Below are positions 8,708 to 18,223 of a DNA stretch of 64,000 nt, in pieces. Made by a program: the position numbers and the translations under genes. A model generated the notes under the pieces. The model was not told where the DNA came from, ran no database searches, and saw only the letters and a list, made by a program, of their open reading frames with translations. Location: the NCBI RefSeq assembly GCF_013694365.1, contig NZ_CP059275.1, forward strand, positions 186,001 to 250,000, given 5' to 3'. Origin of the DNA: Limosilactobacillus reuteri. Its GTDB lineage: Bacteria > Bacillota > Bacilli > Lactobacillales > Lactobacillaceae. Position 1 is the first letter of the stretch. The number at the start of each line of letters is the position of its first letter.

Positions 8708-9298
8708 ATGCGAGGCAAATCATTGTCCTTGCTAACCACAGCTCACAATTACCAAGAACAAGATAAAGATGTTTTGATCATGACCAGTGCCATAGATGAT
8801 CGCTATGGCGTTGGAAAGGTTTCTAGTCGAGTAGGATTAAGTTGTGAAGCACAACCAATTAAACCAGAAGATAACGTAATTGAATTGATTACAAAATCAT
8901 TGAAGCTGGATACAGAAGGAAGAACTGTTTGGCCACACTGTATTTTAATCGACGAAGCCGAATTCTTAACTGCACAGCAAGTCGTTGATTTAGCTAATAT
9001 TGTTGACACATATAATATTCCAATCATCTGTTATGGTTTACGAACCGATTTTCAATGTAACTTATTTGAAGGATCAAAAACATTGTTTGAAGTGGCCGAC
9101 AAGTTAGAGGAAATCAAAACAGTTTGTCAATGGTGTGATCATAAAGCAACAATGAACTTGAGAATGGTAGATGGCGCTCCAGTTTATGATGGAGATCAAA
9201 TTCAAATTGGTGATCAGGAATATATTTCGGTTTGCCGCTACCATTACACAAATCCAGTAATTAAAGTAACTAAGAAAAATAAAGAAAAGGAAGTATGA
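8708..9298 (+). CDS. tdk: thymidine kinase, N-terminus clipped before the P-loop
   Basis: 196 aa of type II thymidine kinase. Recognisable parts are GKS at residues 3-5 followed by LLTTAHNYQEQDK, the DEAEFL segment at 82-87, CYGLRTDFQ with NLFEGSKTLFEVADK, and KATMN. The zinc site is C140-x2-C143 with C176-x2-H179. The reaction is ATP-dependent phosphorylation of thymidine to TMP. The usual N-terminal strand and first half of the P-loop (YGxMxxGKS) are missing, because the gene as given begins at MRGKS. Either the chosen start is too far downstream or the gene is interrupted natively; upstream bases are absent, so this cannot be settled here. Confidence 0.88.
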   Translation: MRGKSLSLLTTAHNYQEQDKDVLIMTSAIDDRYGVGKVSSRVGLSCEAQPIKPEDNVIELITKSLKLDTEGRTVWPHCILIDEAEFLTAQQVVDLANIVDTYNIPIICYGLRTDFQCNLFEGSKTLFEVADKLEEIKTVCQWCDHKATMNLRMVDGAPVYDGDQIQIGDQEYISVCRYHYTNPVIKVTKKNKEKEV

Positions 9299-9892
9299 AT
9301 GGGAGCATTGGCACTAGGTCTTGTAGCAACAGGAACAACAGCAAATGCCGACACAACTATTGACAGCAACCACGTGCAAGTAGAAGCGGGTGACACATTA
9401 TCTGCCATCGCTCAAAAGCACGGAACGGACGTTGATACTCTTGTGCGTGATAATCATATTGCAAACAAACATTTAATTCACGTAGGAGATAAGTTGGTTG
9501 TTATGCCTGGTGTAAAGAACACCGATGTAAACGGGCAAGATACCGATAATCATGTAACGAACCCTGTAACTACACCAACTAGCGACCAACAAAATACTAC
9601 AACTAATAACACACCAGTTAATCAACAAACATCTGTAGCAAGTGGTGTATCAGGTATCTATGCCTCAGGTTCAGAGGCTGAGGCAAAGGCTTGGATTGCA
9701 CAACGTGAATCTGGTGGTAGTTATACTGCTGCAAATTCGCGGTACTATGGTAAATTTCAGCTTGATGTCTCATACCTTAACGGAGATCTAAGCCCTGAAA
9801 ATCAAGAAGCTACAGCTGATCGATATGTTGCGCAAAGATACGGTTCGTGGACTGCGGCCAAATTATTTTGGCAACAAAATTCATTCTACTAG
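9299..9892 (+). CDS. secreted LysM protein with aggregation-promoting-factor-like C-terminal domain
   Basis: 197 aa. The N-terminus is the end of a signal peptide (GALALGLVATGTTANAD, cleavage after NA); the usual charged start is missing, so the true start may lie upstream. A LysM domain at about residues 25-70 (VEAGDTLSAIAQKHGTDVDTL) binds peptidoglycan. A Thr/Asn-rich linker follows, then a C-terminal domain of about 75 residues (AKAWIAQRESGGSY, GKFQLDVSYLNGD, YGSWTAAKLFWQ). That domain is typical of Lactobacillus Apf and related muralytic exoproteins. The Glu in RESGG is the candidate catalytic acid. It could act in wall lysis or host adhesion. Confidence 0.85.
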   Translation: MGALALGLVATGTTANADTTIDSNHVQVEAGDTLSAIAQKHGTDVDTLVRDNHIANKHLIHVGDKLVVMPGVKNTDVNGQDTDNHVTNPVTTPTSDQQNTTTNNTPVNQQTSVASGVSGIYASGSEAEAKAWIAQRESGGSYTAANSRYYGKFQLDVSYLNGDLSPENQEATADRYVAQRYGSWTAAKLFWQQNSFY

Positions 9893-10486
9893 ATGAAACA
9901 GTTAGTCTTGCCTATAAAAGACTCTTATGTGTTATCTGAAGTACAAGATACGTTATTAAATAACTTTAAAGCTGGTGTTAGAAACTACACTATATTCCAA
10001 GTAGGAAAAGCAACCTTACTTCGAGTAAGTGATGTACTCAGATTAAAACAAGAAGATATCTATGATAAATATGGCGAGGTAAAAAGAAACGCATTTATTA
10101 AAGATAAGAAAACGGGCAAGCAAAATACGTTGTATTTAAAACCTGTCCGTGAAGATTTAGAGAATTACAAAAAATGGTTAGAAGAAAATAATTATTATCA
10201 AACTACGCCATGGCTATTTCCATCGACTACCAGGCCAAATAAACATATCGATGAAAGAAGGTATTATACGATTATGCATAAAGTTGGAGATCTCCTGGAC
10301 ATTCCATATCTGGGAACACACACCATGAGAAAGACTGGAGCATATCGAGTTTATGTACAGAGTAATTATAATATCGGATTAGTCATGTCATTACTTAACC
10401 ATTCATCAGAAGAAATGACCCTGAGATATTTGGGATTAGATCAAGTATCTCGAGAAAGACTATTAGATAAGATTAATTTCGGTTAA
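9893..10486 (+). CDS. tyrosine recombinase, catalytic domain only
   Basis: 197 aa. The catalytic set is visible: Arg44 in LLRVSDVLRLK, a Lys in the KDKKTGK hairpin, His143-x2-Arg146 in HTMRKTGAYR, a second His in LLNHSS, and the nucleophile Tyr in LRYLG near residue 181. The N-terminal core-binding domain of full integrases (300-400 aa) is absent, so this is the short type found on plasmids and phages for dimer resolution or inversion. It borders the accessory region with the restriction enzyme, but att sites would be intergenic and have been lost. Confidence 0.88.
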   Translation: MKQLVLPIKDSYVLSEVQDTLLNNFKAGVRNYTIFQVGKATLLRVSDVLRLKQEDIYDKYGEVKRNAFIKDKKTGKQNTLYLKPVREDLENYKKWLEENNYYQTTPWLFPSTTRPNKHIDERRYYTIMHKVGDLLDIPYLGTHTMRKTGAYRVYVQSNYNIGLVMSLLNHSSEEMTLRYLGLDQVSRERLLDKINFG

Positions 10487-10744
10487 ATGCAGCCATTATA
10501 TATTTTGCAGGGACTTATAAGTCTCATTATTCTATTTCAAATAATTGCTACTTCACTTTTTAATAGGAAGAAAAAGCATTGGATTGCTATTGCACAAATG
10601 AGTTTAAGCGTTGTTGTTTTAGCTCTTGTCTCAACAGAGTTATTTGTTATTGGACATGTAAGCATTCCAGTAGTAATTATATTCATTCTTCAATGCGCAT
10701 TGATTCGGATATTTTGGAGGACGCTTAAACAGTTCGAAAAATAG
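10487..10744 (+). CDS. small membrane protein (85 aa)
   Basis: Three hydrophobic segments at about residues 4-24, 34-54 and 58-76, with basic residues between the first two (FNRKKKHW). No recognised family. Confidence 0.65.
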   Translation: MQPLYILQGLISLIILFQIIATSLFNRKKKHWIAIAQMSLSVVVLALVSTELFVIGHVSIPVVIIFILQCALIRIFWRTLKQFEK

Positions 10745-11179
10745 ATGAGTAATAAGATATACCGTGTTTTGGATGAAGAGTCAGGTACTTATATCAGTAA
10801 AGTTGCCGGATTTATACGATCAGAAAAATATACAAAAGTTGATTCAGCTTATGTCTACAACAAAGAGCAAGCAACAAAGATAGTCAAACTAATGAATTAT
10901 ATGCGTGACCATATGTTAAAAGAAGAAAATTTACCTTCGAAATTAGAGGAAAGTCTTCGAAGCCAAACTCTTGCCATTATTGAGGTAGAACTAAAAGACG
11001 TAAAACTATCTTTAGAAGAAATTAGCAAGGCTCTTGAAGCAGCAAAAGCAAAGAATATACCCGAAGAACAAGCTTTTAGGAATGCTCAATGGGAAAGAAT
11101 CCGTCGATATCACGACTATTTTGATTACGAGATTAGTACCCCAAGTCACCAATACATCTATATGCATGATTTCTTTTAG
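10745..11179 (+). CDS. hypothetical protein (144 aa)
   Basis: Starts with a short beta region (IYRVLDEESGTYISKVAGF). The rest is largely helical, with a charged possible coiled coil around residues 60-105 (EESLRSQTLAIIEVELKDVK). No recognised family. Confidence 0.65.
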   Translation: MSNKIYRVLDEESGTYISKVAGFIRSEKYTKVDSAYVYNKEQATKIVKLMNYMRDHMLKEENLPSKLEESLRSQTLAIIEVELKDVKLSLEEISKALEAAKAKNIPEEQAFRNAQWERIRRYHDYFDYEISTPSHQYIYMHDFF

Positions 11180-11569
11180 TTGAAAGGACCAATTTTAAAT
11201 CCTACTAAAAAATTATTACGAAGGGCCAATAGAAAAATAGAAGAAATATATAATCCACGAAAGAAACAAGCTTTATTCGTGTTCACCACTAACCTTGATG
11301 GGTATCATCTTACCTATAAAATGAGTTTAGACACTTTCGCTGCCTTGGGTACAGCGATTTCGTACACCATAATAAGCGAAATTCCCGCTAAAGATATCGA
11401 TAGTAAAGAATATATCCTATTTCTCTTTTCTATTTATAATAAATGGAACAAGTTACCCATGGTTTTTAGAGGCTATACGCCAGAACAGGTTAAATGGTTT
11501 ATGAAAAAATTTGGAAATAGAATATACAATGAAAAATCTACAGTAGATTGGTGGAAAAACACTTATTAA
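11180..11569 (+). CDS. hypothetical protein (129 aa), TTG start
   Basis: Basic N-terminus (PTKKLLRRANRKIEEIYNPRKK), then a mixed fold rich in Phe, Tyr and Trp. No recognised family and no membrane segments. It immediately precedes the restriction-modification gene. The listed start is TTG. Confidence 0.6.
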   Translation: MKGPILNPTKKLLRRANRKIEEIYNPRKKQALFVFTTNLDGYHLTYKMSLDTFAALGTAISYTIISEIPAKDIDSKEYILFLFSIYNKWNKLPMVFRGYTPEQVKWFMKKFGNRIYNEKSTVDWWKNTY

Positions 11570-14461
11570 ATGACAAAAAGTAGCACGCAAACTTTCTACG
11601 GTACCAATAACCGTAAAAACCAGACACATAAGACGCGGCGACAGGTTGTTGAAGAATTTGTTGATGAATGGGTCGATAAAGATAACAATGGAATTATCAA
11701 GGAAGATGCTAACCGACAACCGTTTATAGATGATCTATTGAGAAGAGTATGTGGTATTGAACAGCCAACACAATATATCCAATATGAGAAGGATGTTCAA
11801 GTTAAAGCTGATGGGGAAGTTACCACTCGGCGGATTGATGGTTACATTCCTTCTACTAAGGTTATGTGGGAAATGAAAGGAAGCAACAAGAAAGACCTTA
11901 CTAAACCAATCGTTCAATCTGGTGGAGATATGCTTACACCATACGAACAAGCAAAACGTTATGCTAACTTCTTGCCACAAAACGAACAGCCACGATGGAT
12001 TGTTATATCTAACTTTGTAGAAATAGATATTCATGACATGAATAAGCCTTTAGCTGATCCAAAAGTTATTATGCTTAAAGACTTAGCGACTAATTATAAG
12101 GCTCTCGACTTCATGGTTGATACTAATCAACAGCAAATTATTGATGAAAAGCAACTGTCAGTTGATGCGGGTAACTTGGTAGCAAAGATTTATGATGAGT
12201 TATCTAAAGCCTACTCGCTACATGCTAATATTGATGACCCCAAGATTCAAAGCAGTTTGAATATGTTGATTGTTCGATTAGTATTCCTTCTATACGCTGA
12301 TGATACAGGTATTTTGGGACAAGAAAACATGTTTCAGAACTTCCTGGAACGACGTGAACCACGTGATATTCGTCCAGCCCTTATCACGCTATTTGAGACG
12401 CTTGATAAGGACCCCGACAAGGGCGAACGTGATGAATTCTTGGACCAGGAATATCTTCAATTTAAGTATGTTAACGGTGGAATGTTTAGTAATGAGAATG
12501 TTACTATCCCTCAATTCACCCAAGAATTAAAAGATCTCATTGTAAATGAGGCTGGTAAGGGTTTTAATTGGTCTGATATTAGTCCAACCATTTTTGGTGC
12601 GGTATTTGAGTCTACACTGAATCCAGAAACACGTCGATCAGGCGGTATGCACTATACTTCGATTGAAAACATCCACAAGGTTATTGATCCACTGTTCTTA
12701 GACGACTTACGTAATGAGTTTGATAAAATTCAAAACATGCCTAACGTCAACCAACGAGTTGACGCGGCTAGAGAATTCCAAGATAAGATAGCTAAACTTA
12801 AATTCCTTGACCCCGCTTGTGGTTCTGGGAATTTCCTTACCGAAACATATTTGTCCTTGCGTAAACTCGAGAATGAATGTCTCAAGATTATTGTTGGTAA
12901 TAACATGCTATTAAATACTGATAGCGATATTCGAGTTAAAGTCAAAATTCAGAACTATTATGGCATTGAAATTAATGATTTTGCCGTTTCAGTTGCTCGG
13001 ACAGCAATGTGGATTGCTGAAAGCCAAATGTGGGAACAGTCTCAGGACATTATTTATTCTCAAGACGATTTCCTGCCATTGGATAGCAATGACTCTATTT
13101 ACGAAGGAAACGCTCTTCGCATGAATTGGTCTGACATTGTTAAGCCATATGAGCTGGACTATATTATGGGGAATCCTCCATTTATAGGTTCCTCTATGAT
13201 GACAGATGAGCAAAAAGATGACTTGAGGGACGTATGTCTGTCAATCAAAGACAAGCCGGTAAGAGGCGTAAAGAAAATAGATTATGTTGCAGGTTGGTAT
13301 TTTAAGTCTGCAAGATTCATTCAAGGATCCACGATATCTTGCGCTTTTGTTTCTACCAATTCTATTTCTCAAGGTGAGCAAGCGGCAAATATTTGGGATA
13401 CTTTGAATCATGATTACGGAATCATTATAAGTTTTGCCTATCGGACATTTGTGTGGAATAATGAGGCGCAAAACAAGGCACATGTTCATGTGATAATTGT
13501 TGGGTTCTCAGTTAAAAGTGAAGTAAATAAAATCATATTTGACGAAAGTGGCAGGCCTACTATCTCTAAGAATATATCAGGTTATTTAACCGACTCTTCG
13601 AATATCTACATTAAGAGTATTGGACACCCGATTTCAGGTCATAATACACTGACTAAGGGGAATCAACCATCCGATGGCGGAAACCTGATCTTATCAAAAG
13701 AAGAGGCGGATAGTTTGATGAGTCAAGACACAAATCTGTCAAAAGTAATAAAGCCCTATCTAGGAGCAAGAGATTATCTTCATAATGATGAGTCTCGTTA
13801 TTGCTTATGGCTCCGCAATGTTAGCCCGTCATTATATGCAAACAACAGAAAAATACACGATAAATTGCAAGCGGTTAAGGAATTTAGAAGCAAAAGTAGT
13901 GCTAAGCCGACACGCCAAAAGGCTAATACACCTGCCCTGTTTTTTTCGACACCTCAAAAAGAAAAAACCAATTATATTGTAATACCTCGTGTTTCATCAC
14001 AGCGTAGAGAGTACATTCCGATGGGAATAATTAACGATTCAATCATTGCAAGTGATGCTGTATCTATAACAGAAATGACTTCGTTAGCCGAATTTGGTGT
14101 ATTGGAATCGTCAACACATATGTCTTGGATGCGTTTGGTGGCCGGAAGACTGAAATCTGATTATAGGTATAGTGGGAGAGTTGTATACAATAACTTCCCA
14201 TGGCCTATGTTAAGCGATGCACAAAAACAAAAGATTTCTAAAACAGCTCAGGCCATCCTTGATGCCCGCAACATCTATCCAGATAGTTCGCTTGCCGATT
14301 TATATGATCCACTGACGATGCCAGTTGAACTCCGCAGAGCTCACGAAGAAAATGATAAAGCTGTTCTTAAAGCATATGGATTGAAGTCAAGCGCAACCGA
14401 ACAAGAGATTGTGCAGCGGCTATTTGAAATGTATGAAGAATTAACCAAAACGGAGGATTAG
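11570..14461 (+). CDS. single-chain restriction-modification enzyme (MmeI/YeeA-like, type IIG/IIL)
   Basis: 963 aa. The N-terminal nuclease region has IDGYIPSTKVMWEMKGS (residues about 88-104), a D...ExK PD-(D/E)xK core. A helical spacer of about 200 residues follows. The adenine-methyltransferase domain has motif I LDPACGSGNFL near residue 413 and motif IV MGNPPF at 533-538. The rest (about 600-900) is the likely target-recognition region, ending FPWPMLSDAQKQKI. This is the YeeA/MmeI layout, in which one protein cuts and protects and no separate partner is needed. Such a gene on a phage-plasmid could exclude competing phages or stabilise the element. All core motifs are intact. Confidence 0.88.
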   Translation: MTKSSTQTFYGTNNRKNQTHKTRRQVVEEFVDEWVDKDNNGIIKEDANRQPFIDDLLRRVCGIEQPTQYIQYEKDVQVKADGEVTTRRIDGYIPSTKVMWEMKGSNKKDLTKPIVQSGGDMLTPYEQAKRYANFLPQNEQPRWIVISNFVEIDIHDMNKPLADPKVIMLKDLATNYKALDFMVDTNQQQIIDEKQLSVDAGNLVAKIYDELSKAYSLHANIDDPKIQSSLNMLIVRLVFLLYADDTGILGQENMFQNFLERREPRDIRPALITLFETLDKDPDKGERDEFLDQEYLQFKYVNGGMFSNENVTIPQFTQELKDLIVNEAGKGFNWSDISPTIFGAVFESTLNPETRRSGGMHYTSIENIHKVIDPLFLDDLRNEFDKIQNMPNVNQRVDAAREFQDKIAKLKFLDPACGSGNFLTETYLSLRKLENECLKIIVGNNMLLNTDSDIRVKVKIQNYYGIEINDFAVSVARTAMWIAESQMWEQSQDIIYSQDDFLPLDSNDSIYEGNALRMNWSDIVKPYELDYIMGNPPFIGSSMMTDEQKDDLRDVCLSIKDKPVRGVKKIDYVAGWYFKSARFIQGSTISCAFVSTNSISQGEQAANIWDTLNHDYGIIISFAYRTFVWNNEAQNKAHVHVIIVGFSVKSEVNKIIFDESGRPTISKNISGYLTDSSNIYIKSIGHPISGHNTLTKGNQPSDGGNLILSKEEADSLMSQDTNLSKVIKPYLGARDYLHNDESRYCLWLRNVSPSLYANNRKIHDKLQAVKEFRSKSSAKPTRQKANTPALFFSTPQKEKTNYIVIPRVSSQRREYIPMGIINDSIIASDAVSITEMTSLAEFGVLESSTHMSWMRLVAGRLKSDYRYSGRVVYNNFPWPMLSDAQKQKISKTAQAILDARNIYPDSSLADLYDPLTMPVELRRAHEENDKAVLKAYGLKSSATEQEIVQRLFEMYEELTKTED

Positions 14462-14707
14462 ATGCAAAAATCAACAATAACATTAATTTGGACGATTACA
14501 GCTGTAGTATTAATACTTTTCAGCAGTTTCTTCATTCACAAAGAGAATATTGCGCCTGTGATTAATATAATTGGGTGCCTTATCCTAGTAAGAGAATTTA
14601 CACAAAACTTTGGTAAAGGAAGTAAGAAGGTTATTTTCTGGGGTTATATAGGGATAGCTGCATGTTTGGTAGCTGTTTTCATAGATTTAATTCTACTAGC
14701 CTTCTAA
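14462..14707 (+). CDS. small membrane protein (81 aa)
   Basis: Three hydrophobic segments (about residues 6-23, 29-44 and 58-80). No recognised family. It lies directly after the restriction-modification gene and before a lipoprotein gene. Confidence 0.6.
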   Translation: MQKSTITLIWTITAVVLILFSSFFIHKENIAPVINIIGCLILVREFTQNFGKGSKKVIFWGYIGIAACLVAVFIDLILLAF

Positions 14708-15589
14708 ATGAAAATTAAACATAAATGGATAATTCCATTATTACTCTTGGTTACTATTGGTCTTGTTGGATGTAGTAGTACTAATGGCAAAAGTCAGGGA
14801 TCTAAAACTGGTCCACAATCTCAAGAGGAAAAGCAAGCGCTTACCGGTGTTTATAAGATAAGCGATAAATACAATAAAACAGATGATGGAACACCTCAGC
14901 CTAGTTACTGGTACTTTAAGAAAAACGGTAAGCTCTTGCATTGTACGCCTCAAGTAAATTCAACAAACCAAAATAGTGACACAGATCTTTGGTATGGTGA
15001 AGCCGATCGAGGTACATGGAAATCATTAGGTAATAATATGTTTGAACTTAAAATGCATGATGTGTATGATAATGACTATTACACCATCAAAGCAAAACTT
15101 AGTGGTAACAAATTATATACCTATTCTAATTCTAAGAATGCTAAATATAGTTGGAGTGCAGATGTAAACACAAAGCAATCGTCTATGACATATTCTGATT
15201 TCATGGATATGTTTAACAAGGCTAAAGACTCTGACCAGAAAGGCATTCAAGAGAGCGGCTATACTAAACCTGATAATGATTCGTCGTCAAACGGCAGCAA
15301 TAATTCTTCTTCAAATAGCGATAGCGATTCTTCATCTACATCAGCCGATCCAGACGAAATTGGTAAAGCTGTTTATGCCCGAGTTTTCCCATCTGAACAA
15401 GTTGATTCTGTTGAACAAAATGGAGATAGTTATTATGTAAGTAACGAATATCACAGTGCTGATAGTACTGTCGAATTCCAAATTAATGGAGATACAGTTA
15501 CTTACTGGACACAAGCTGATGGTGATACAACTGCTGACGGGAAGAATGATGCCCACACTGTAAGTATCAAAGATTTACTTGGCAACTAA
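14708..15589 (+). CDS. lipoprotein with Ser-rich linker (293 aa)
   Basis: A lipoprotein signal peptide with lipobox LVGC, lipidated Cys22 (KHKWIIPLLLLVTIGLVGC). Residues 45-170 form a beta-rich domain (GVYKISDKYN, WYFKKNGKLLHC). A Ser/Asn/Asp-rich linker lies at about 190-215. A second small C-terminal domain (VFPSEQVDSVEQNGDSYYV) follows. Surface-anchored by inference. Phage- and plasmid-borne lipoproteins can act in superinfection exclusion, but nothing specific supports that here. Confidence 0.8.
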   Translation: MKIKHKWIIPLLLLVTIGLVGCSSTNGKSQGSKTGPQSQEEKQALTGVYKISDKYNKTDDGTPQPSYWYFKKNGKLLHCTPQVNSTNQNSDTDLWYGEADRGTWKSLGNNMFELKMHDVYDNDYYTIKAKLSGNKLYTYSNSKNAKYSWSADVNTKQSSMTYSDFMDMFNKAKDSDQKGIQESGYTKPDNDSSSNGSNNSSSNSDSDSSSTSADPDEIGKAVYARVFPSEQVDSVEQNGDSYYVSNEYHSADSTVEFQINGDTVTYWTQADGDTTADGKNDAHTVSIKDLLGN

Positions 15590-15712
15590 ATGGAAGTGGA
15601 ACAGCAGGTTAAAGCGGATATTACGGACTTTACTGAAAAGGCCATCTCAGCGAACTCAGCGAAAAACGAGCTTGCCGTAGCGAAATATGCCTCCTGTACT
15701 TTGATTATTTAA
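15590..15712 (+). CDS. short ORF (40 aa), possible gene fragment
   Basis: MEVEQQVKADITDFTEKAISAN, ending AKYASCTLII. It is a lone short helical stretch between the lipoprotein and the TetR gene and may be a remnant of a longer gene disrupted when the oxidoreductase cassette arrived. No homolog recognised. Confidence 0.35.
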   Translation: MEVEQQVKADITDFTEKAISANSAKNELAVAKYASCTLII

Positions 15713-16285
15713 ATGACTGAAGATATTCGAATAATTAAAACAAAAGAGAATATTCAAAATACTTTTATTAATATAATGGCAGAACAAGACTTTGAAAAAA
15801 TTACTGTAAAAGCAATTACATCTCGTGCACGGATAAATAAAAGCACTTTTTATCGAAATTACACAGATAAATACGATCTTTTTTATAGTATTATTAACAA
15901 TTTATTAAGAGAATACAAAGCTACTCTTTCCCCTGATTTTTTTGAATTAGTAAGCATCGGATCTATTGCCGCAATTGAAAAGGCGATAAATCCAATTATT
16001 GATTTTTTTGATCAAAATAAGAGGACCTTATTGATTATTCATTCTTGCCAACTATCATCCATACTTTTTGATGGTATGGTAACGGAACTTCATGACGTTT
16101 TAATAAAAAAAACGGATAAAAAAGATTCTCTTGTTAAAAGCTTTTATTGCACTTTAATTGCCAACAACATCCTAACATCCATTAAATGGTGGCATACTTA
16201 TAATAACCATCGCATGAGCAAAATGGACTTTATAAATGTGGTTACAACAACGATTAATGAAGGAATCGTCTCAAGCATTGATTAG
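15713..16285 (+). CDS. TetR/AcrR-family transcriptional regulator
   Basis: 190 aa. The N-terminal helix-turn-helix at about residues 25-55 has the TetR signature (ITVKAITSRARINKSTFYRNYTDKYDLF). The C-terminal ligand-binding half is variable, as usual in the family. It directly precedes the flavin oxidoreductase gene, the common arrangement in which the regulator controls the neighbouring enzyme. The operator would lie in removed intergenic DNA. Confidence 0.9.
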   Translation: MTEDIRIIKTKENIQNTFINIMAEQDFEKITVKAITSRARINKSTFYRNYTDKYDLFYSIINNLLREYKATLSPDFFELVSIGSIAAIEKAINPIIDFFDQNKRTLLIIHSCQLSSILFDGMVTELHDVLIKKTDKKDSLVKSFYCTLIANNILTSIKWWHTYNNHRMSKMDFINVVTTTINEGIVSSID

Positions 16286-18223
16286 ATGAAAAATCAATAT
16301 TTCCCAAAGTTATTTAGGCATGGGAAGATAGGTAACGTGGAGATAAAAAATCGGATTGTTCGCAATTCTATGGGCACATACCTTGGTAATCCTGATGGTT
16401 CTGTAAGTGAGGATCAAATTAAGGCATATGCACAAGCAGCTAAGGGCGGTGCTGGTCTAATTTTTATGGATAACGTTACTCCTGTTGCTATGACATCTTG
16501 CGGGTTACGAGCTGATGATGATCGTTTTATTCCTGGATTATCTCGCCTAGCCGATGCTGTCAAACTAAATGGGGCAGTAGCTGGAATGCAGATTGCTCAC
16601 CCCGGTCGTGACGCTGGTTTTGTTGGAAGCGAGGACGTAGTTGCTGCTTCACCAGTAACTTATGAGCCTTGGTATCAACATGGTGCAAAATTACCGCGTG
16701 CATTAACAATTGATGAAATTCATTCCCTAGTGGAAAAATTTGGTGATGCAGCCTTACGTTGTAAAAAGGCCGGTTTTCAAATTTTAGAAATTCATGGTGC
16801 TGCAGGATGCTTACCAACTAATTTCCTTTCGCCACATGATAATCAAAGAACCGATATGTACGGTGGGTCATTACATAACCGAATGCGATTCCTTTTAGAG
16901 ATCATTCAAAATATTAAGCAGAAATGCGGGACTAACTTTCCAGTTGGCGTAAAACTATCTACAGAAGATTGGGAACCTGCTGGAATTACATTAGATGAAA
17001 CAATCCAAGTAGCAAAAGCACTTGAAAAAGCAGGGTGTTCGCACATTAATCTAATCTGTGGTACACATGCAACTTCGGACCGTGAATTTTTAATGCCAAA
17101 TGAATTTAATAATAAAGAAACCAAAGCTATTCAAGATGCGGTAAGCATTCCTTGCTTTGCAGGACATAATATTTTTACACCTATCGAAGCTGAAGATGCG
17201 CTCGAAAAGGGAGCCGGAGATTTCGTTGCGCTTGGTCGTTCACTGTTGGCAGATCCGATGTGGGCTAAGAAAGCACAGGAAGGTCATCCTGAAGATATAG
17301 TTCCCTGCATTAACTGCCTAGTCGGATGCTTAGATCGTGGCTTATTAAGTAATAATGTTATTCACTGTGCCGTTAATCCATCTTTGTACCATTTCGAAAA
17401 TGATGATCATACCAAGGCGAAGGAAGCCAAGAAAGTAGCCGTTGTTGGTGCAGGGCCAGGGGGCTGCGAAGCGGCACTAGTCGCTGCTCAGCGCGGACAT
17501 AAGGTTACTCTATATGAAAAGAGAGCGCTTGGTGGCGCGATGATTGAAGCGGCCGTCCCAGATAATAAGCGAAACATTAATAACCTAATAAAATATTATC
17601 ACCATGAAATTGCTCATAATAAAAACATATCTGTTATTGATGAAACAGCTACTGTAGACAAGATAAAAGCCGATAATTTTGATGCTTGTGTAGTTGCTAT
17701 TGGTGGTAAAGAACGTAACTTAAAAATTAATGGTGCAAAAAATGGTGCTTCAATTATTTCAGCAATGGATTATCTTAATGGTAGTCAAAAAGCAAATGGT
17801 CAGAATATTGTTGTTATAGGTGGAGGTATTACCGGTGCTGAAACTGCTCTAGAATTAAATAAATCTGGTAAGAATGTAACAATTGTTGAAGTTACCGATC
17901 ATTTTTTGTCTCATCAAGCAACATCATCTAGTAGTCGTGCTTATGCATACGCTATTAGCAAAACCAATATTAAGGTGTTAACAGGGTTAAGACCGACTAG
18001 TTTAACTGATAAGAAGCTAACTTTAGTTGATCGTTTTGGAAATCAAAAAATGATTCCTGCTGATATGCTTATTTCTGCGGCAGGATTTATTCCACAACAT
18101 GAACTTTATGACCGCTTAACTGAAGAAACAAATATGCAAGTTTTCAATGTTGGAGACTCAAAGTATGTTCGTCAGATTTATGATGCAATTCACGAGGGTT
18201 ATATCGCTGCTAAACAACTATAA
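16286..18223 (+). CDS. FAD/NAD(P)-dependent oxidoreductase of the 2,4-dienoyl-CoA reductase / old yellow enzyme type
   Basis: 645 aa. The N-terminal FMN barrel (1-335) has KNRIVRNSMG, the HGAAG region and YGGSLHNRMRF, hallmarks of old-yellow-enzyme-type reductases. Four cysteines (C341, C344, C348, C361) fit the 4Fe-4S site of the dienoyl-CoA reductase subfamily. The C-terminal half has a dinucleotide site at VAVVGAGPGG (about 383-392) and a second at VVIGGGITGAE (about 511-521). It reduces activated C=C bonds; the substrate is unknown. This is a host-type metabolic gene next to a TetR regulator, unlike its phage neighbours, so it was probably acquired as cargo. Confidence 0.92.
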   Translation: MKNQYFPKLFRHGKIGNVEIKNRIVRNSMGTYLGNPDGSVSEDQIKAYAQAAKGGAGLIFMDNVTPVAMTSCGLRADDDRFIPGLSRLADAVKLNGAVAGMQIAHPGRDAGFVGSEDVVAASPVTYEPWYQHGAKLPRALTIDEIHSLVEKFGDAALRCKKAGFQILEIHGAAGCLPTNFLSPHDNQRTDMYGGSLHNRMRFLLEIIQNIKQKCGTNFPVGVKLSTEDWEPAGITLDETIQVAKALEKAGCSHINLICGTHATSDREFLMPNEFNNKETKAIQDAVSIPCFAGHNIFTPIEAEDALEKGAGDFVALGRSLLADPMWAKKAQEGHPEDIVPCINCLVGCLDRGLLSNNVIHCAVNPSLYHFENDDHTKAKEAKKVAVVGAGPGGCEAALVAAQRGHKVTLYEKRALGGAMIEAAVPDNKRNINNLIKYYHHEIAHNKNISVIDETATVDKIKADNFDACVVAIGGKERNLKINGAKNGASIISAMDYLNGSQKANGQNIVVIGGGITGAETALELNKSGKNVTIVEVTDHFLSHQATSSSSRAYAYAISKTNIKVLTGLRPTSLTDKKLTLVDRFGNQKMIPADMLISAAGFIPQHELYDRLTEETNMQVFNVGDSKYVRQIYDAIHEGYIAAKQL

